DNA of 64,000 nucleotides, taken from contig JASJCR010000019.1 of assembly GCA_030065875.1 (NCBI GenBank), positions 84,542 through 148,541 on the forward strand, written 5' to 3'. The translations under genes and the position numbers were made by a program. This DNA is from Ardenticatenaceae bacterium. GTDB lineage: Bacteria; Chloroflexota; Anaerolineae; Promineifilales; Promineifilaceae. Positions within the stretch are counted from its first letter, which is position 1; the number at the start of each line of letters is the position of its first letter. The notes under the pieces were generated by a model that saw only the letters and a list, made by a program, of their open reading frames with translations, did no database searches and was not told the DNA's origin. Of the stretch, positions 1 through 9,769 are shown piece after piece.

Positions 1-1
1 C

Positions 2-1048
2 AAAGCGGCACTGCAGGATGGGATTGACGTGATCGGGTTTCGCCGCGGATTTCGCGGCATGATGGAAAACCGAACTGTTCGCCTCGACAGTCAGGCTTTG
101 TCCGGCATTTTGACTTTAGGTGGCACAATTTTAGGTACCAGCCGAGACAAGCCACACAAAATGCCGATCGGTAACCGAAAGATGGACATGACCGATGTGA
201 TTGTTGAAAATTATCACCGGCACGAGCTCGACTGCCTGATTTGTTTGGGAGGCGGCGGCACGGCTAAAAATGCGTTTCGCCTGGCAAAAGCCGGTTTAAA
301 CGTGATTACATTGCCCAAAACAATCGACAATGATGTTGCCAAAACCGACATTACTTTTGGTTTTGACACCGCCCTGGGGATTGCCGCCGAGGCGATCGAC
401 CGGCTGCACAGCACGGCGCACAGCCATCATCGGATCATCATCGTGGAAATAATGGGGCATCGCGCGGGCTGGCTGGCCTTAGGAGCGGGCACGGCCGGGG
501 GGGCAGACGTCGTGCTGCTGCCGGAAATTCCGTACGATATTTCTATTGTGGCTGATGCCATTAGCTATCGCAAGCGGCGCGGCAAGCCGTTTAGCATCGT
601 GGCTGTGGCCGAAGGGGCGATGTCTCGGCGTGAAGGTGAAACGCTCAAGGCGCTGCTTGATCGCGAAGCAAACGAAGAAGATAAGGAGACGCGCAAACAA
701 ATCAAGGCTGAAATTACCGCTTTTAACAAGGCTCATCAGGGTTCAACGGTGCGGCTGGCTCAGGAACTGGAAAATCAAACCCAGCTGGAAGCGCGTATGA
801 CGATCCTGGGCCACGTGCAGCGCGGTGGAACCCCATCAGCTCGCGATCGGCTGCTGGCGACCCGCCTGGGCACGGAAGCGATAGACCTGGCCCAAAAAGG
901 GCGGTTTAACGTGATGGTAGCCGTTCGGGGGGAGGGGTGTGAGGCGGTGCCGCTGGAAGAAGTGGCGGGCAAGGTCAAAATGGTTCCGCTCGATCATCCG
1001 CGACTGCGCAGCGCCCGCCGGGTGGGCACGTGTATGGGGGATGAATGA
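2..1048 (+). CDS. pfk: 6-phosphofructokinase, 5' end cut by window
   Basis: The reading frame is open to the left edge, so the N-terminal substrate loop lies outside the window; a GTG at 29 is an internal valine, not a start. It should phosphorylate fructose 6-phosphate in glycolysis. Visible family blocks are the FRGM segment, a glycine loop read as GGGGT (about 247-261), PKTIDND with the catalytic Asp, the MGHRAGW segment and [14 protein letters not shown]. The donor-site motif is odd: the Mg-binding Asp of GGDGS/GGDDT is Gly here, and Lys precedes TIDND as in PPi-dependent enzymes. ATP versus PPi use therefore cannot be assigned from sequence. It converges with the minus-strand XdhC gene. 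Confidence 0.93.
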   Translation, partial: KAALQDGIDVIGFRRGFRGMMENRTVRLDSQALSGILTLGGTILGTSRDKPHKMPIGNRKMDMTDVIVENYHRHELDCLICLGGGGTAKNAFRLAKAGLNVITLPKTIDNDVAKTDITFGFDTALGIAAEAIDRLHSTAHSHHRIIIVEIMGHRAGWLALGAGTAGGADVVLLPEIPYDISIVADAISYRKRRGKPFSIVAVAEGAMSRREGETLKALLDREANEEDKETRKQIKAEITAFNKAHQGSTVRLAQELENQTQLEARMTILGHVQRGGTPSARDRLLATRLGTEAIDLAQKGRFNVMVAVRGEGCEAVPLEEVAGKVKMVPLDHPRLRSARRVGTCMGDE

Positions 1049-1090
1049 TCAATTATCAATAATCAATGGTCAATGGTCAATTAATAAATA
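1049..1090. repeat. Word array TCAAT/GGTCAAT at the convergent gene ends
   Basis: The short AT-rich words ATCAAT and GGTCAAT are repeated several times. The stop codon of the XdhC gene (1070-1072) and its last codons lie inside the array. It belongs to the family of stop-embedded word arrays described in the findings. Confidence 0.6.
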
Positions 1091-2083
1091 ATCGTCGGGT
1101 TCGTTGGCAAAAAGCCGCCGGCAGGCCGGGCAGCAGAAGTAATACGTTTCCCCTTCGTGTTCGTGGCTGAATTTGGCGGTGGCGATTTCTAGCTCCATGC
1201 CGCAAGGGAGACAGATGGTCGTGCCGGTTGACTGAACGGCCGATTCAGCCGCCGTGATTTCTGGGAGGGCCGGCTCATTTTTTAAGAGGGCCAGATCGAG
1301 GAGTTCCGCATTGCGCCGCACCTGGACGATCTCGGCCATGATGCTCAGGGCGATTTCATCCCCGCGGCGAGCCTGGATATCGAGTCCGGCCGGAGCTTTA
1401 AACGCCAGCAGATCCGCTTCTCCTAACCCTACAAATTTTAAATACTCACGCACCGCCTCAGCCCGCTTTTTGCTGGCCACCAAGCCCACATATGCCGCTT
1501 GCCGCTTGAGCGCTTTTTCGAGGGCCGGTTCGTCGTAGTGGCCATGAGTAGCCACAACGACGTAGGTGAGGGGCGTGATTTTATCCTCGAGCTGATCGAG
1601 GGAGGTGATAATCTCATCGGCCGCGCTCATTTCCGCCCCGTGGGTATCCGGATCCACGGCTAAAACGTGATAATTCATCGCTTTGCCTAAATGAACGATG
1701 GCCCGGGCGGTGGGCAGGTTGCCAATCACCATTAAGCGCGGCTTCGGCCGCTGGGGTTCGATATAGATTTCCAGGGTGCCGCCGCTAAAACAGGTCATCG
1801 GCATATCGATCAGACCGTCTCGCGGGGTCTGGCTTTCCGGATCGTTTGACAGGCGTATCAGCCGGCAGGTGTCGTCAGCCAGCGCTCGCAGCGCTTCTTT
1901 GATGACCGTCGGTTGGGCACAGCTGCCCCCGATCCAGCCGTGCATTACCCCATTGACGGTAATAATCGCCTTATCTCCCGGCTTGCCGGACGTCGGTTTT
2001 TCCGCCCGCACCACCGTGGCGGTGACAAATGGCTCTCCTTTTTGCATTAGCTCGTTTGCTTTGAAAAAATAATCATCATACAT
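1070..2083 (-). CDS. coxF: XdhC/CoxF-family molybdenum-hydroxylase maturation factor with C-terminal YHS domain
   Basis: XdhC/CoxF proteins bind the molybdenum cofactor and help insert its terminal sulfur during maturation of xanthine and CO dehydrogenases. The N-terminal XdhC/CoxI domain (GWIGGSCAQP) is followed by a Rossmann domain (about 120-250: LMVIGNLPTARA and the VVVATHGHYD block). The tail is a small metal-binding YHS/TRASH-like domain with a CxxC pair and a second CCPAC cluster, an uncommon fusion. A longer frame reaches an ATG at 2104 overlapping the upstream stop, but those extra residues are encoded by a GAGACGAGA word repeat. The ATG at 2083 is therefore preferred. It is the last gene of the minus-strand cox block. 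Confidence 0.85.
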   Translation of the reverse strand: MYDDYFFKANELMQKGEPFVTATVVRAEKPTSGKPGDKAIITVNGVMHGWIGGSCAQPTVIKEALRALADDTCRLIRLSNDPESQTPRDGLIDMPMTCFSGGTLEIYIEPQRPKPRLMVIGNLPTARAIVHLGKAMNYHVLAVDPDTHGAEMSAADEIITSLDQLEDKITPLTYVVVATHGHYDEPALEKALKRQAAYVGLVASKKRAEAVREYLKFVGLGEADLLAFKAPAGLDIQARRGDEIALSIMAEIVQVRRNAELLDLALLKNEPALPEITAAESAVQSTGTTICLPCGMELEIATAKFSHEHEGETYYFCCPACRRLFANEPDDYLLIDH

Positions 2084-2100
2084 TTCTCGTCTCTCGTCTC

Positions 2101-4308
2101 TCACTGCTGAACCAGCACATCTCGAAAAGCAATTTCCTCGGCCGCCAGAACGTAAATAATCGAAGGTAAATTGTCCGTGCGATTGTGGAGATCGGTAAAA
2201 TAGCTGACAAACTGGTCGTCCGGCTGGGCCAAACCGAGGAGAATCAGGTCCGCATCCTGTGATGCTTCCTGAAGCACGTCAAAAAATGAGTGATCCTGAG
2301 CAACCACCGCGTCAAATGTGGCCTGGATGCGAATTTGTTCCAAAATTTCTTCAAGATTGGCCTTGGTTGTTTCGGCCGCTTCCGGAGAAGGCACAACCAT
2401 GCGCAGCCGCACAATGGCGCCCGGCCAGTCGAGCCCGGTTTGGAGCAGGTGCGCCAGAATCAGCATCAGGGCACCGTTGTCCTGCAGCCCACCCCACCAG
2501 ACGTCGATAGTTTGCCGCCGGCCAAATCCCAGCAAATCGTTGTGGCGCAAGATAATCACGTTTCGCCGATGGTTATAAAAATGGGTAACCATCTGGCAGT
2601 AGCGGGCTTTGAGTTCGGGTGTTTCGGTATCTCCCAACAAGACCGTGTTGGGCATCAAGGCCCCCAATCCATAAAAATCAACGAGTTGTTCCGCCCCCTT
2701 AAACGGGGTATCGGCCCGGATGACGCGCACCATGGCATCAACGCTGCGGGCTTGTAGATACTCGCGAATTTGCTGGGTAAAAAGCGCCTGTCGCTCGGCC
2801 GTCACCTGACCATCAGTCAGAACGGTGGACACGGTGATGAGCGAGCGGTTGTGGGTCAGCGCCCGTGCCAGATCGATTAAATGCCACCGTTTGGCCGGTG
2901 CGCCGGAGAGAACCAGGAGGTGCGGCCGCCAATTTTTGGGGTCTGGGGCCCCGTGTAGTCGCAGAAGCCCGATACGGGTAATGGCCATCCAGACCCCTTG
3001 CCGCACATCACCCCAGGCGGTTTCCAGCGTGCGGCTTTCCAACCACGCATACAGCCCCAACACAAACACAAAAGCGATAGCGGTGGCTACGGCATTGATC
3101 AAAAACATCACGGCGATACAGCCAATCGCCCCTAAAAATGACCAAATCCAGTGGATTTTAAAGGTCGGCCGAAAAGATGGGCTGCCGATCAACCTTTCAA
3201 CCGCGGCCGACACATTCAAAACGCCATAAGTTGTCAGGAAAAACATCGTCAAAACCGGGGCGATGACGTTTAAATCACCCAGACCAACCGCCAGCAAGGT
3301 GACGCCGGCCGTTAGCAGGGTGCCGGAGCGGGGAATATCCTCTTTTCCGCTGCCCTTGCCCAACCAGCGCAGCCGGCTGGGCAAGACCCCGTCGCGCGCC
3401 AGCGCCTGCAGGACGCGTGGGGCACCCAGCATGCTGCCCACCGCGCTTGACAAGGTGGCTCCCCACACCCCCAGCAGAATGGCATCCCCCCAATACGAGA
3501 TTTTGCGCATGACCAGCGGATCGGTGATCAGGGATTCGGTGCCGACCCGCAAAACTAAAATGATCGGCAGGATCATATAGATCAGATAGCCCAACCCCAC
3601 CGCGGCAAACGTTCCGGTGGGAATCGATTTGCTGGGATCCTCGAGGTCGCCGGACATATTGACCCCGGCCATAATGCCGGTCACGGCCGGGAAAAATACC
3701 GCAAATACCACCCAAAACCCGTCTGAACCCTGCTCGACCGTTCGCCACAGAGGGACATCAGCGGTCTCGATCGGCTGTCCAAAGGCGATGGAAAGCAGAG
3801 ATAGAGCGATGGCGGCCATAATAAAGTATTGGGCCCGAATGGCGGCCTGGGTTGAAAAAAGGGTCAAAATCGTCACCAGGATCGTGGTGACAATCCCGAC
3901 CACGCGCATATTCACCGTCGGAAAAGCCTGGGTGACGCTTTCGGCAAAGCCGATAATGTAAAGGGCAATCGAAAGCCCCTGGGCCAAATAAAGGGGGACG
4001 CCGATCGCTCCACCTAATTCGATGCCCAGCGAGCGGCTGATCATGTAGTACGCCCCGCCGACCCGCACTACCTGATCGGTGGCAATTTGAGCGACTGAAA
4101 GGGCGGTTAAAAATGTAATCGCGGTTGACAGGGTGACGATAAGCAGGGTGGCGACCAACCCGACCTGGCCAACGACCCAACCGAAACGCAAATACATGAT
4201 CACCCCCAGGATCGTTAAAATCGAGGGGGTGAACACACCGGCAAAGGTACCTAGACCACCTTTTTTCCCGGCAATTACTTCTTCACGTTTGATCGTCGAT
4301 GAACTCAT
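2101..4308 (-). CDS. SLC12-like cation-chloride cotransporter (APC superfamily)
   Basis: A 735-residue membrane protein. The first transmembrane segment carries the block GVFTPSILTILGVIMYLRFG, characteristic of Na-K-2Cl / K-Cl cotransporters, and about 12 hydrophobic segments fill residues 20-450. The last 270 residues are hydrophilic and resemble the cytosolic C-terminal domain of SLC12 proteins (PHLLVLSGAP, then a DLILLGLAQP block). It probably couples chloride to K+ and/or Na+ movement for volume or ion control. It lies between the hydrolase and the XdhC gene on the same strand; a link to CO oxidation is not obvious. The ion specificity is unknown. Confidence 0.87.
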   Translation of the reverse strand: MSSSTIKREEVIAGKKGGLGTFAGVFTPSILTILGVIMYLRFGWVVGQVGLVATLLIVTLSTAITFLTALSVAQIATDQVVRVGGAYYMISRSLGIELGGAIGVPLYLAQGLSIALYIIGFAESVTQAFPTVNMRVVGIVTTILVTILTLFSTQAAIRAQYFIMAAIALSLLSIAFGQPIETADVPLWRTVEQGSDGFWVVFAVFFPAVTGIMAGVNMSGDLEDPSKSIPTGTFAAVGLGYLIYMILPIILVLRVGTESLITDPLVMRKISYWGDAILLGVWGATLSSAVGSMLGAPRVLQALARDGVLPSRLRWLGKGSGKEDIPRSGTLLTAGVTLLAVGLGDLNVIAPVLTMFFLTTYGVLNVSAAVERLIGSPSFRPTFKIHWIWSFLGAIGCIAVMFLINAVATAIAFVFVLGLYAWLESRTLETAWGDVRQGVWMAITRIGLLRLHGAPDPKNWRPHLLVLSGAPAKRWHLIDLARALTHNRSLITVSTVLTDGQVTAERQALFTQQIREYLQARSVDAMVRVIRADTPFKGAEQLVDFYGLGALMPNTVLLGDTETPELKARYCQMVTHFYNHRRNVIILRHNDLLGFGRRQTIDVWWGGLQDNGALMLILAHLLQTGLDWPGAIVRLRMVVPSPEAAETTKANLEEILEQIRIQATFDAVVAQDHSFFDVLQEASQDADLILLGLAQPDDQFVSYFTDLHNRTDNLPSIIYVLAAEEIAFRDVLVQQ

Positions 4309-4533
4309 ATTTTACGGCCGCACAGCGTTTAAATGGATCCGGCTGGGTAAGCGCTGGCGGTATTTGTTGACGCAACCGGGATTCTTGGCGGCCCTATTGT
4401 ACGCATTATCTGAAGAATGCCATGGGAAGTCCTAAATTGTTCAGGATTGTCGGCCGACAAGAGGCGGTGCCTTATCTCATTTGAAGCCCCCCATCCCCCC
4501 AACTTGGGGTTGAAGGGTGGACAGGTTTGTTTT

Positions 4534-4565
4534 AGATTGGACCAATCTCCAAGATTGGTCCAATC
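4534..4565. repeat. Doublet of ATTGGWCCAAT palindromes
   Basis: Two copies of a palindrome, AGATTGGACCAATCT (4534-4548) and AGATTGGTCCAATC (4552-4565), are separated by CCA. Together they also form a perfect 14-bp inverted repeat. It lies upstream of the transporter gene and downstream of the hydrolase gene, so it could be a dispersed repeat, an operator pair or a terminator stem; there is no T-run. Confidence 0.6.
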
Positions 4566-4588
4566 CTGCCCAGGGGAGCGGATAATAC

Positions 4589-5425
4589 TCAACCAAGAAA
4601 CTCGCGTACGTGGCGGTTAAACTTCTCCGGATTTTCGATAAACATAAAATGCTGCCCCCCTTCCTCCTCTTCAAAGAAAACGACCTGTGAGCCGCCTATT
4701 TGCTCGTGGATCCACTGCTGGGATTTCCAGGGCATCAGGCTCACCCGGCCGCTGACGATCAGCGTCGGCACGGTAATGGTGGGAATCGTGGCCCGCCAAT
4801 CCTGATGGCAGTGATTGTAAAGGAGGTCGGCCGCCTGCTGGCGGGGCAGCTTCAGGTTGACGTCGATCACCCACTGCTTCATCTCTTCAGATGCGCCACC
4901 GGTAAACATCCCCCCGACCAGCCCGGCGCTGGTTGCTTCTCCATCGGGGCCGGCCAGGCCGTCACACAGCCCCATCACCCCCGGCGCATCAAAGATGGCC
5001 CCAGATGCGGTCAGGGTTTCTTCTGACCAGGAGGGATTGGAGGTTAGAAAGGGGGCCTGATCGATCAGGATGAGCTTGTCGAGCCGTTCGCTGCCAAACA
5101 GCTCCCAATAAGCCCAAATAATCGAACAGCCCATCGAATGACCCATCAGCACCGCATTGTCGAGATCGAGGGCCAGGATGACGTCGTGGACGTCTTTGGC
5201 CAGGCGGTGAATGGAATACCCGCTCTTTACGTTCTCGCTGTCTCCGTGCCCGCGCATGTCGATGGCCAGGCAATGATACCGATCGCTCAACCCGTCGATC
5301 TGATATTTGTACTGCTCGGCCGTTTGCGACCAGCCGGGAATCATGACCAGCGGCTGGCCGGAACCCGCTTCCAAAATATTCAGGACGGCCCCATCACTGG
5401 TTTGGACCTGTATTGCTTCGTACAT
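4589..5425 (-). CDS. Alpha/beta hydrolase
   Basis: A 278-residue soluble hydrolase of the alpha/beta fold. The oxyanion-side motif (PGWSQTAEQY), the DMRGHGDSE strand, the nucleophile elbow GHSMG and a C-terminal Gln-His-Phe segment holding the likely catalytic His (GGQHFMF) are all present. A longer frame starts at 5443, but AAAGGA lies 9 nt upstream of the ATG at 5425 and inside that extension, which favours the shorter start. The substrate cannot be told; esterase or C-C hydrolase are both possible. It is downstream of coxL on the same strand, separated by a repeat-bearing spacer, so it may not be cotranscribed with it. Confidence 0.85.
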   Translation of the reverse strand: MYEAIQVQTSDGAVLNILEAGSGQPLVMIPGWSQTAEQYKYQIDGLSDRYHCLAIDMRGHGDSENVKSGYSIHRLAKDVHDVILALDLDNAVLMGHSMGCSIIWAYWELFGSERLDKLILIDQAPFLTSNPSWSEETLTASGAIFDAPGVMGLCDGLAGPDGEATSAGLVGGMFTGGASEEMKQWVIDVNLKLPRQQAADLLYNHCHQDWRATIPTITVPTLIVSGRVSLMPWKSQQWIHEQIGGSQVVFFEEEEGGQHFMFIENPEKFNRHVREFLG

Positions 5426-5763
5426 GAATCTGCTTCCTTTCATTGTGTCTGATCGACAATCTTATCGATGAGGGTTTCCGATAAATTTATTTATCAGCCA
5501 AAAGATCAAAACACGATAAATCGCGTTAAAACCTGTCATTCCGAGCGATAGCGAGGAATCTCGCCAAGTTGGGCAAAGATCTAGACAGACTACTAAAGCG
5601 GATGGTATCAATTCTAGCGAGGGCTAATTTCAATGATAGCTGGCGAGATTCTTCGCTTCGCTCAGAATGACAAGTAGTCCACAGCATCAAGTGAAAGTAA
5701 AAAGTGCAATGATGGGTGGTTTTGCAACGCACTTTTCTCTTTACACTTTTTACTTTTAACTAT
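5426..5763. other. Spacer between hydrolase and coxL
   Basis: There is no credible gene here. Apart from the MITE-like element at 5534-5672 the spacer is AT-rich. A 5673-5763 stretch near the coxL stop has the words AAAGTGCAA and TTTACTTTT but no clear hairpin with a T-run. Confidence 0.5.
5534..5672. repeat. MITE-like element with about 32-bp terminal inverted repeats
   Basis: The left end (5534-5566) begins TGTCATTCCGAGCGATAGCG. The right end (5641-5672), read on the other strand, begins TGTCATTCTGAGCGAAGCG. The arms match at about 28 of 32 positions around a 74-bp core with no coding content. TCATTCTGAGCGAAGCG-type repeats, whose spurious translation contains SERSEES, are familiar as dispersed non-coding repeats in many bacterial genomes. 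No target-site duplication was identified. Confidence 0.75.
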
Positions 5764-8223
5764 TTAATCACTCACACCCGCATCGCGCAGCGCCTGCCAC
5801 ACCTTCTGAGGGGTGATCGGTATATCGATATGCCGCACGCCGAGATGCCACAGCGCGTCTACGACGGCGTTGGCGATCGCCGGAGGTGCACCAACGGTTG
5901 GCGATTCTCCCACACCCTTGGCCCCAATCGGATGATGGGGAGAGGGGGTGATGGTGTGCCCGGTTTCCCACTTGGGCGATTCAACGGCCGTGGGCAGCAG
6001 ATAGTCGGCAAAGGTGCCGGTCAAACAGGTGCCGTATTCATCATAGACAATTTCTTCAAACATGGCCGGCGCCAAACCCATGGTCAGGCCGCCGTGGACC
6101 TGCCCTTCAACAACCAGCGGATTGATGATGTTGCCGCAGTCGTCGATGGCCACAAAGCGGCGAATGTGTACCTCACCGGTTCCTTTGTCAACGTCCACCA
6201 CGCAAATATAGCTGCCGAAAGGAAAAGTCAGGTTTGGTGGATTGTAGTAGTCGGTCGCTTCCAGACCGGCTTCCAAATCATCCGGATGATTGGTATACGC
6301 CGCAAAAGCGATATCCTGGATTGTTTTGGCCTGATCGGGAGATCCTTTGACCTGCCACTGGTTGACGTTCCATTCGAGATCTTCTTCACTGGCTTCGAGC
6401 AGATGGGCGGCGATTTTTTTCGCTTTGGCCCGGATTTTACGGGCGGCCATGGCCGCGGCCGCGCCGGCGGTTGGCGTGGAACGGCTGGCGTAGGTGCCCA
6501 GACCGTAGGGGGCGGTATCGGTGTCCCCCTCTTCCACTTCGATATCGTTGGCGGGAATGCCCAGCTCCTGGGCGATAATTTGAGCGTACGTTGTCTCGTG
6601 CCCCTGCCCCTGGGATTTAGTGCCAAAGCGGGCGATCGCTTTTCCGGTGGGGTGGATGCGAATTTCGGCCGAATCAAACATTTTGATGCCCAAAATATCG
6701 TAATCCTTGGCCGGACCGGCTCCAACCACCTCGGTAAAGCTGGAAATGCCGATCCCCATTAGCTCGCCACGCTCCCGTTTTTCAGCCTGTTCCCGGCGCA
6801 GCTCATCATAGCCGATCATGTCCATCGCCTTTTTGAGCGCGGCCGGATAGTTGCCGCTATCATACTCCCAGCCGGTGGCTGATTTATAGGGGAACTGCTC
6901 CGGCTGGATAAAGTTTTGCATGCGGTATTCGGCCGGATCGATTCCCAAATCATGGGCCATCATGTCGGTCAGCCGCTCGATCATGTGCACCGCTTCGGTC
7001 ACCCGGAAAGAGCAGCGGTAAGCCACCCCACCGGGTGGTTTGGTGGTGTATACGGCGTCGAAATTCACGTGGGTGGCCTCAATATCATACGAGCCGGAGC
7101 AAATGCTAAACAGGCCGGCCGGAAATTTGCTAGGATTGGCGGCCGCATCTGCCGCGCCGTGATCGGCCAATCCATTGACCCGCAGCCCGACAAGTTTTCC
7201 GTTTTCATCGGCCGCGAGTTCCGCCTCGAGGTGATAATCCCGGGCAAAACTATCCGCCTGGAGATTTTCGCTCCGATCTTCGATCCATTTGACCGGTTTA
7301 CCGAGCAGCAGACTGGCCACTGCGCCAATGACATACCCTGGATAAACCGGCACCTTGCCGCCAAACCCGCCGCCGATATCCGGTGAAATAATTTGAATTT
7401 TATGCTCTGGTAACCCGGTCACCAGGGCAAAAACGGTGCGAATGGCGTGTGGAGCCTGAGTCGTCATGTAGATCTGCATTTTTTCGGTGGCCGGGTTGTA
7501 GTTGGCCACCATGCCGCATGTCTCAATGGAAGCGACATGAATGCGCGGGATGTGCATATACTGTTTGACAACGTGTTTGGCATTGGCAAATACTTCATCA
7601 GTGGCCGCCTGATCGCCAACTTCCCAATGCCAAATGCGGTTGGTTTGCACTTCTTTGTCGGTGCGCACAATCGTTTCATCTTCAAGGGCCTTAAAGGGAT
7701 CAACAACCGCATCGAGGGGATCATAATCGACAAAAATATTTTCGACGGCATCAGCCGCGATATAGCGATCGGTAGCGATAACCGCACACACCTCCTGGGC
7801 GTAGTAAACCACTTTTTCAGTTGGCAGAACCATTTGTGTATCTGACATCAGGGTAGGCATCCAGTGCAGACCATGAGCTTCCAGATCTTTACCGGTGATC
7901 ACCGCCAGAACCCCATCCATTTCCAGGGCTGCGCTGGCATCGATATCGAGAATTTTGGCGTGGGCATATGGACTGCGCACGATATCCATATACAGCATAC
8001 CGGGCAGCTTGACGTCATCTACGTACTGCCCTCTTCCCTGAATAAAACGCGGGTCTTCTTTGCGCTTCATGCGGTGACCCATACCGCATACTTCCGGCGG
8101 CGTGGTCACGGCGATCTGTTCTGTGGTTTCCACCTTGGCCGAGGCTCCTTCGGGGACCGGATGTTTTACTTCAACGCGATCATCTACGTGACGGGGTTTG
8201 TTTGGATCGTGATAAACGGTCAT
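5764..8223 (-). CDS. coxL: Aerobic carbon monoxide dehydrogenase, large (molybdenum) subunit, form I
   Basis: The catalytic subunit of Mo-Cu CO dehydrogenase, which oxidises CO with water to CO2 and passes electrons to the respiratory chain. The 819-residue product has the molybdopterin-binding GGGFGGK (284-290), the form I active-site loop AYRCSFR (401-407, Cys404 as the copper-sulfur ligand) and the KGVGES block with the catalytic Glu (E772). The AYxCSFR loop separates true CO dehydrogenases from form II and other xanthine-oxidase relatives. Its ATG overlaps the coxS stop by 4 nt, implying coupled translation. The order M-S-L is the usual one for form I. Confidence 0.97.
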   Translation of the reverse strand: MTVYHDPNKPRHVDDRVEVKHPVPEGASAKVETTEQIAVTTPPEVCGMGHRMKRKEDPRFIQGRGQYVDDVKLPGMLYMDIVRSPYAHAKILDIDASAALEMDGVLAVITGKDLEAHGLHWMPTLMSDTQMVLPTEKVVYYAQEVCAVIATDRYIAADAVENIFVDYDPLDAVVDPFKALEDETIVRTDKEVQTNRIWHWEVGDQAATDEVFANAKHVVKQYMHIPRIHVASIETCGMVANYNPATEKMQIYMTTQAPHAIRTVFALVTGLPEHKIQIISPDIGGGFGGKVPVYPGYVIGAVASLLLGKPVKWIEDRSENLQADSFARDYHLEAELAADENGKLVGLRVNGLADHGAADAAANPSKFPAGLFSICSGSYDIEATHVNFDAVYTTKPPGGVAYRCSFRVTEAVHMIERLTDMMAHDLGIDPAEYRMQNFIQPEQFPYKSATGWEYDSGNYPAALKKAMDMIGYDELRREQAEKRERGELMGIGISSFTEVVGAGPAKDYDILGIKMFDSAEIRIHPTGKAIARFGTKSQGQGHETTYAQIIAQELGIPANDIEVEEGDTDTAPYGLGTYASRSTPTAGAAAAMAARKIRAKAKKIAAHLLEASEEDLEWNVNQWQVKGSPDQAKTIQDIAFAAYTNHPDDLEAGLEATDYYNPPNLTFPFGSYICVVDVDKGTGEVHIRRFVAIDDCGNIINPLVVEGQVHGGLTMGLAPAMFEEIVYDEYGTCLTGTFADYLLPTAVESPKWETGHTITPSPHHPIGAKGVGESPTVGAPPAIANAVVDALWHLGVRHIDIPITPQKVWQALRDAGVSD

Positions 8224-8708
8224 GCCGCTACCTCCTCTTGCTGCAGCTTTTCGGCCGCATACTGGATCGCTTCGACGATTTTGTTATAGCCGGTGCAGCG
8301 ACACAAATTCCCCGATATGCCCCAGCGAATTTCATCCTCCGTGGGGTTGGGGTTTTTACTCAGCAGATGTTTGGCGCTCATTAACATCCCTGGGGTGCAG
8401 TAACCGCACTGCAGCCCGTGTTTTTCCCAGAATCCCTCCTGCAGCGGATGAAGCTGGCCTCCTTCGGCCATTCCTTCAACCGTATCGACTTCCGCCCCGT
8501 TGGCCTGCACGGCGAACATGGTACAGCTTTTAACCGCCCGGCCGTTGATCAGCACCGTACACGCCCCACAGCTAGTGGTGTCGCAGCCGATATGGGTGCC
8601 GGTTAAGTCAAGATTTTCGCGAATAAAGTGCACCAGCAGCAGGCGCGAGTCGACCTCTGCGCTGTGATCGGTGCCGTTGACGCTGATTGTGATTGAATGT
8701 TTGCTCAT
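8220..8708 (-). CDS. coxS: Carbon monoxide dehydrogenase, small iron-sulfur subunit
   Basis: A 162-residue electron-transfer subunit with two [2Fe-2S] clusters. The plant-ferredoxin-type cluster is held by Cys42, 47, 50 and 62, and the second by Cys101, 104, 136 and 138 (QCGYCTPG and CRCTGY). It carries electrons from the molybdenum site to FAD in CoxM. GGAGATATC precedes the ATG at normal spacing. The stop overlaps the coxL start. The length is typical for the family. Confidence 0.97.
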   Translation of the reverse strand: MSKHSITISVNGTDHSAEVDSRLLLVHFIRENLDLTGTHIGCDTTSCGACTVLINGRAVKSCTMFAVQANGAEVDTVEGMAEGGQLHPLQEGFWEKHGLQCGYCTPGMLMSAKHLLSKNPNPTEDEIRWGISGNLCRCTGYNKIVEAIQYAAEKLQQEEVAA

Positions 8709-8721
8709 GATATCTCCGGAT

Positions 8722-8893
8722 AGATACGAAATACGAGATACGAAATACGAGATACGAAATACGAAATACGAGATGCGAGATACGAGATGCGAAATACGGT
8801 AGGCTAATTTTTTAATCGCGATGTTCTATTTAAAATATTTCAACACAGATCACCTAATTTCGTATTTCCAATTTCGTCATTCGTGTTTCAATT
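8722..8893. repeat. Word array (ATACGAGA / CGTATTTC) between coxM and coxS
   Basis: The left part (8722-8803) is about ten degenerate copies of GATACGAAATACGA. The right part (8857-8893) uses the complementary words TTTCGTATTTCC and TTTCGTCATTCG, and runs into the coxM stop region. As a whole it is an imperfect long inverted repeat interrupting the M-S-L transcript. Confidence 0.7.
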
Positions 8894-9751
8894 TGCTCTT
8901 TCCATCGCCTTGCGAATTGTCCTTTTTACCATCACGCGGGTCAGGTCCCGTTTGTATGCCACTGAACCGCGCAGATCCTGAGAGGGATCACACTCAGCGG
9001 CCGCGGCTTGACCGGCCGCTTCAATGACATCATCGGTCAATGTTTGACCGACCAGGGCCTGTTCGGCATTTTTGGCGCGCATGGGCACCGGGCTGACGTT
9101 GGTCAGGCCGATGCGGGCGGCCGTGCAGGTGCCGCCGCTCATGGTCAGCTGTACGGCCGCGGCCGAGATAGCATAATCACCGACTTTGCGCTCGAGTTTG
9201 AGATACGCGCCACCGGTTCCTGCAGCCGGGGTGGGAATGCGAATCTCAGTCAGGATTTCGTTTTCCTCAAGTGAATTTTCAAATAGATCGGTGAAAAAAT
9301 CGTCTATGGCGATACGCCTGGTGCCGTTGGGGCCGGCCGCCATCACGGTCGCCCCATAGGCCAACATCACGGCCGGGTGATCGTTGGCCGGATCAGAATG
9401 AGCGATATTGCCACCCACGGTGGCCAGATTGCGCACCAGTGGATCAGCGATCACGGCGGCCGCGTCAGCCAGCAAATGATATTTGCTCTGGACGATATCC
9501 GACTCTTCCAGAGCGCTTTCACGGGTCATGGCTCCAATGAGCAAATGGCCGTTTTCTTCGCGCAAATAAGAGAGCCCATCGATGCGATTGATATCGATCA
9601 GCGTGCCGGGCAGGGCAAGACGAAAACGCATGGCAGGGATTAAACTTTGCCCACCGGCCAGGATCTTAGCCTCGTCACCATGCTCAACGAGAAGGGAGAT
9701 TGCTTCGGCAAGGGTTTGGGGAGAATGATAATCGAACTCTCCGGGAATCAT
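8888..9751 (-). CDS. coxM: Carbon monoxide dehydrogenase, medium FAD subunit
   Basis: A 287-residue flavoprotein of the vanillyl-alcohol-oxidase FAD fold. It transfers electrons from the CoxS clusters to the quinone pool or other acceptor. The two FAD pyrophosphate motifs of CoxM proteins are present as AGGQS (32-36) and TVGGN (111-115). AAAAAGGAG directly upstream of the ATG is a strong ribosome-binding site and touches the end of the hairpin array at 9770-9943. It is the first of the three structural genes (M-S-L). Confidence 0.96.
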   Translation of the reverse strand: MIPGEFDYHSPQTLAEAISLLVEHGDEAKILAGGQSLIPAMRFRLALPGTLIDINRIDGLSYLREENGHLLIGAMTRESALEESDIVQSKYHLLADAAAVIADPLVRNLATVGGNIAHSDPANDHPAVMLAYGATVMAAGPNGTRRIAIDDFFTDLFENSLEENEILTEIRIPTPAAGTGGAYLKLERKVGDYAISAAAVQLTMSGGTCTAARIGLTNVSPVPMRAKNAEQALVGQTLTDDVIEAAGQAAAAECDPSQDLRGSVAYKRDLTRVMVKRTIRKAMERAN

Positions 9752-9769
9752 GGGGTTGAACTCCTTTTT

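Noticed and set aside
5526..5732. Short frame containing SERSEES
   Set aside because: It comes from a well-known type of non-coding inverted repeat, not a gene.
5716..6762. 348-codon frame antisense to coxL
   Set aside because: coxL on the other strand has full family motifs; the antisense frame is a by-product of its GC-rich codon use.
8722..8803. GATACGAAATACGA repeats as iterons or a replication origin
   Set aside because: They are degenerate, lie inside the coxMSL gene run, and no replication initiator gene is present.
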